From Chloroflexota bacterium (lineage in GTDB: Bacteria > Chloroflexota > Chloroflexia > Thermomicrobiales > UBA6265), in the NCBI GenBank assembly GCA_023415845.1, contig JAEZJB010000414.1, forward strand, positions 1 through 6,900: DNA of 6,900 bases, given 5' to 3'. A program made the position numbers and the translations under genes. A model generated the notes under the pieces. It was not told the origin of the DNA. It saw nothing but the letters and a program-made list of their open reading frames with translations, and searched no databases. This document shows positions 5,609-6,900 of this stretch, piece after piece. Position 1 is the first letter of the stretch. Every line of letters begins with the position of its first letter.

Positions 5609-6585
5609 TCGTGTTCCCTTCCGGTCAGCCCGGCGACGATCGTCTCAATGTTGTGCCGCATCATTCCCAGCCAGGATCCTTCTGGCGTTCCAGCGTCTCC
5701 AAGCGCGTCGGAATAGAGTTCGCCCCCAATTGCCACGTCCCAACCGCGGTCCTCGGCAGCGACCTGCACCGCTTCGATGGTGCGGCGCGGAACACTCGAC
5801 TCCACGAAAATGGCCTTGATTTCATTGCCGGCAATGATGTCCGCGATGTTTTGCACGTCGCGAATCCCTGCCTCCGATGATGTGCTGATCCCCTGCAACC
5901 CCTCTACTTCCAACCCATACCGGCGCCCGAGGTAGCCAAACGCATCGTGCGCTGTGACGAGAATCCGACTTTGCTCCGGAATCGCGGAGAACTGCTCTTC
6001 CGCCCATGCGTCGAGCTCTGCCACTTCCGCAAGATAGGCGGCGGCATTTGCCTCGTAGTCGGCTGCATGGTCAGGGTCAGCTGCGGCAAAGGCGTCCGCG
6101 ACTTCCGCGGCTGCCATCGACCAAAGAGTGGGATCGAACCAGAAATGAGGATCGGGATTGCCGTAGAAGGAGTCATCTACGGGCATGATGAGATCCGACT
6201 CCGGAATTCCGGCCGTGACGGCGGCCGTTGGGATGCGTTCACTCGCCTGCTCGAGGACCTCCGACAGGTTCCCTTCCAGATGCAGGCCGCTGTATAGAAT
6301 CAGGTCCGCATCGATCAGGTCGATGACGTTCGACTCACTGGCCTTGAAGAGATGGGGATCGACGCCAGGTCCCATCAGCGTCACGACGTCGACATGATCA
6401 CCGCCGATCACTCGGGCCAAATCTCCGACCTGGCCGGTTGTAGCGACGACGGTGAAGCGGTCCGGATCCCGTGTTGCCGATCTGGACGGATTCAGGGCTG
6501 CCCAGGTCAATAGTGCCGCCGGGAGAGCAACACCTGCGCCGAGACGCCACCGCGAGGAAATTCTGGATTCAGGATTCAGGGTCAT
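5605..6585 (-). CDS. troA: Metal ABC transporter substrate-binding protein, cluster A-I (TroA/ZnuA/PsaA family)
   Basis: This 326-residue extracytoplasmic protein captures the metal ion and hands it to the permeases. It has a basic N-terminus and a hydrophobic segment (about 15-31: LGAGVALPAALLTWAAL), then the mature fold starting near RFTVVATTGQVGDLARVIGG (43-62). The four metal ligands of the family are visible: His78 in DPHLF, His147 in DPHFWFDP, His213 in VTAHDAFGYLGRRYG and Asp293 in ELYSDALG. His-His-His-Asp is the TroA set; PsaA-type Mn proteins have Glu at the third place. There is no His-rich loop of the ZnuA kind. There is no Cys near the signal end, hence no lipobox: the protein is either cleaved and released or held by an uncleaved anchor. 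First gene of the operon; GGAG (6597-6600) lies 11 bases before ATG. Mn is favoured by the operon's regulator; Zn remains possible. Confidence 0.93.
   Translation of the reverse strand: MTLNPESRISSRWRLGAGVALPAALLTWAALNPSRSATRDPDRFTVVATTGQVGDLARVIGGDHVDVVTLMGPGVDPHLFKASESNVIDLIDADLILYSGLHLEGNLSEVLEQASERIPTAAVTAGIPESDLIMPVDDSFYGNPDPHFWFDPTLWSMAAAEVADAFAAADPDHAADYEANAAAYLAEVAELDAWAEEQFSAIPEQSRILVTAHDAFGYLGRRYGLEVEGLQGISTSSEAGIRDVQNIADIIAGNEIKAIFVESSVPRRTIEAVQVAAEDRGWDVAIGGELYSDALGDAGTPEGSWLGMMRHNIETIVAGLTGREHE
6566..6579. repeat. Tandem 7-bp repeat in the 5' end of the binding-protein gene
   Basis: GATTCAG occurs twice in tandem, and the period-7 match extends a little further on the plus strand. 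It falls within codons 3-7 of the binding protein. Seven is not a multiple of three, so gain or loss of one unit would shift the frame. With only two copies it is probably chance. Confidence 0.3.
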
Positions 6586-6629
6586 GGAGACCGGGGCTCC
6601 GTTCGGTAACCAAAGAGTTATCTGTGTCT

Positions 6630-6657
6630 AATTTAGCATAGGCTAATCATTTTGCAA
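6630..6657 (-). promoter_or_regulatory. Predicted sigma70-type promoter of the metal-uptake operon
   Basis: Reading leftward on the minus strand, TTGCAA (6657-6652) as -35 and TAAATT (6635-6630) as -10 are separated by 16 bases, in a pocket much richer in A+T than its surroundings. Initiation about 7 bases past the -10 would leave a leader of some 35-40 bases before the ATG ending at 6585. Both hexamers are imperfect, so the placement is tentative, but it is the only good candidate before this operon and the metal-regulator dyad lies within it. Confidence 0.5.
6633..6646. promoter_or_regulatory. Putative DtxR/MntR-family operator
   Basis: TTAGC-ATAG-GCTAA is an inverted repeat with perfect 5-base arms around a 4-base centre. 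It resembles the TTAGG...CCTAA cores recognised by DtxR-family repressors. It overlaps the predicted -10 and the spacer of the operon promoter, about 48-62 bases before the first gene, where a bound repressor would block RNA polymerase. The likely ligand is the regulator encoded as the last gene of the same operon. The dyad is seen directly; binding is inferred. Confidence 0.6.
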
Positions 6658-6660
6658 CGG

Positions 6661-6822
6661 CTCCGCTCATGAGACGACCAGCACGAGGAAACTCCCGCCT
6701 ATTGGTATCGGCAGGCAGGGGGAATTCGTAGAGGTTCGCCGGGCACCGGTGAGGGCAGCACAAACTGTTGTTTAGGGCACCGTAAATGGCGGTGAAATGC
6801 GGTGAAGGATGAAGGGAATTAC
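6661..6822. other. Intergenic stretch with no recognisable gene
   Basis: Between the operon promoter and the possible gene at the right edge I see no reading frame with coding character. It holds an 8-base palindrome CACCGGTG (6744-6751) and two copies of GCGGTGAA spaced exactly 10 bases apart (6789-6796 and 6799-6806), one helical turn. These could be a binding site on the same DNA face or chance. No tRNA cloverleaf or T-run terminator was found. Confidence 0.4.
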
Positions 6823-6900
6823 GTGTCTGGACGACGACTTCTATCGCCTTCGCAGGATGGAGATCAGTTTCCGTCCACGAGCCTGAGGAACTCGGGAAGG
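6823..6900 (+). CDS. Possible 5' end of a gene running off the window
   Basis: GTG at 6823 follows AAGGG (6812-6816) with a six-base spacer, and its frame stays open for 26 codons to the window end, beginning MSGRRLLSPSQDGDQFPSTS. Such a short stretch has no diagnostic motif. The good ribosome site is the only positive sign, and a frame this short can be open by chance. It would be divergent from the metal operon. Confidence 0.25.
   Translation, partial: MSGRRLLSPSQDGDQFPSTSLRNSGR

Noticed and set aside
6586..6600. GGAG...CTCC pairing that could hide the ribosome site of the binding-protein gene
   Set aside because: Four base pairs with a 7-base loop is too weak to claim a regulatory switch; no larger fold such as a Mn riboswitch fits the short leader.
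6809..6886. 25-codon ATG frame preceded by purine-rich bases
   Set aside because: Very short, no motif, and overlaps the better-spaced GTG start at 6823 in another frame.
6864..6899. Minus-strand frame entering from the right edge and ending at TGA 6864-6866 (LPEFLRLVDGN)
   Set aside because: Only 11 codons are visible, too few to call the 3' end of a gene.
1..6900. Search for CRISPR repeats, insertion-sequence ends, tRNA or rRNA genes, or a defence island
   Set aside because: No regularly spaced repeats, terminal inverted repeats, transposase-like proteins or cloverleaf sequence were seen; the window is ordinary housekeeping and metal-transport DNA.

Overview
The window is moderately GC-rich, densely packed bacterial chromosome. 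Nothing in it fixes the taxon. The G+C-rich codon use, GTG starts, an ABC metal-binding protein with no Cys lipobox and the general feel of the proteins suggest a Chloroflexota (Thermomicrobia-like) or similar high-GC bacterium. That is a weak inference.

Left part, plus strand (about 40-2043). First comes a SprT-like zinc-ribbon/metallopeptidase gene that appears broken by one in-frame TAA (208-210); its 3' part is still open from a GTG at 241. Next is a five-helix membrane protein resembling DUF624/YesL (697-1401). It is followed with no gap (TAA directly joined to ATG) by a full-length SpoU-class tRNA 2'-O-methyltransferase, TrmH (1402-2043).

Right part, minus strand (6585 down to 2047). 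This is a complete five-gene metal-uptake operon in the order solute-binding protein, ATPase, permease 1, permease 2, DtxR-family regulator. The gene order matches the tro operon of Treponema pallidum (troABCDR). The first four genes are joined by three successive 4-base ATGA stop/start overlaps; the regulator follows after 27 bases with its own strong Shine-Dalgarno. The regulator has a Mn-type metal site (Asp27, Glu119, Glu122, His123). Upstream of the operon, in an AT-rich pocket, lies a dyad TTAGC-N4-GCTAA that overlaps the predicted -10 and spacer, so I infer a closed feedback loop: Mn-loaded regulator shuts off metal import and its own synthesis. The operon and trmH converge, with their TAG stops only three bases apart.

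Right edge (6586-6900). After the operon promoter, about 240 bases carry no convincing gene. A possible GTG-started reading frame with a good Shine-Dalgarno begins at 6823 and runs off the window.

I do not see an undescribed defence or mobile system here. The most interesting points are the interrupted and active-site-altered SprT-like gene, the winged-helix-like tail on permease 2, the placement of the metal operator, and the mix of a TroA-type (His3-Asp) binding protein with a Mn-type regulator.
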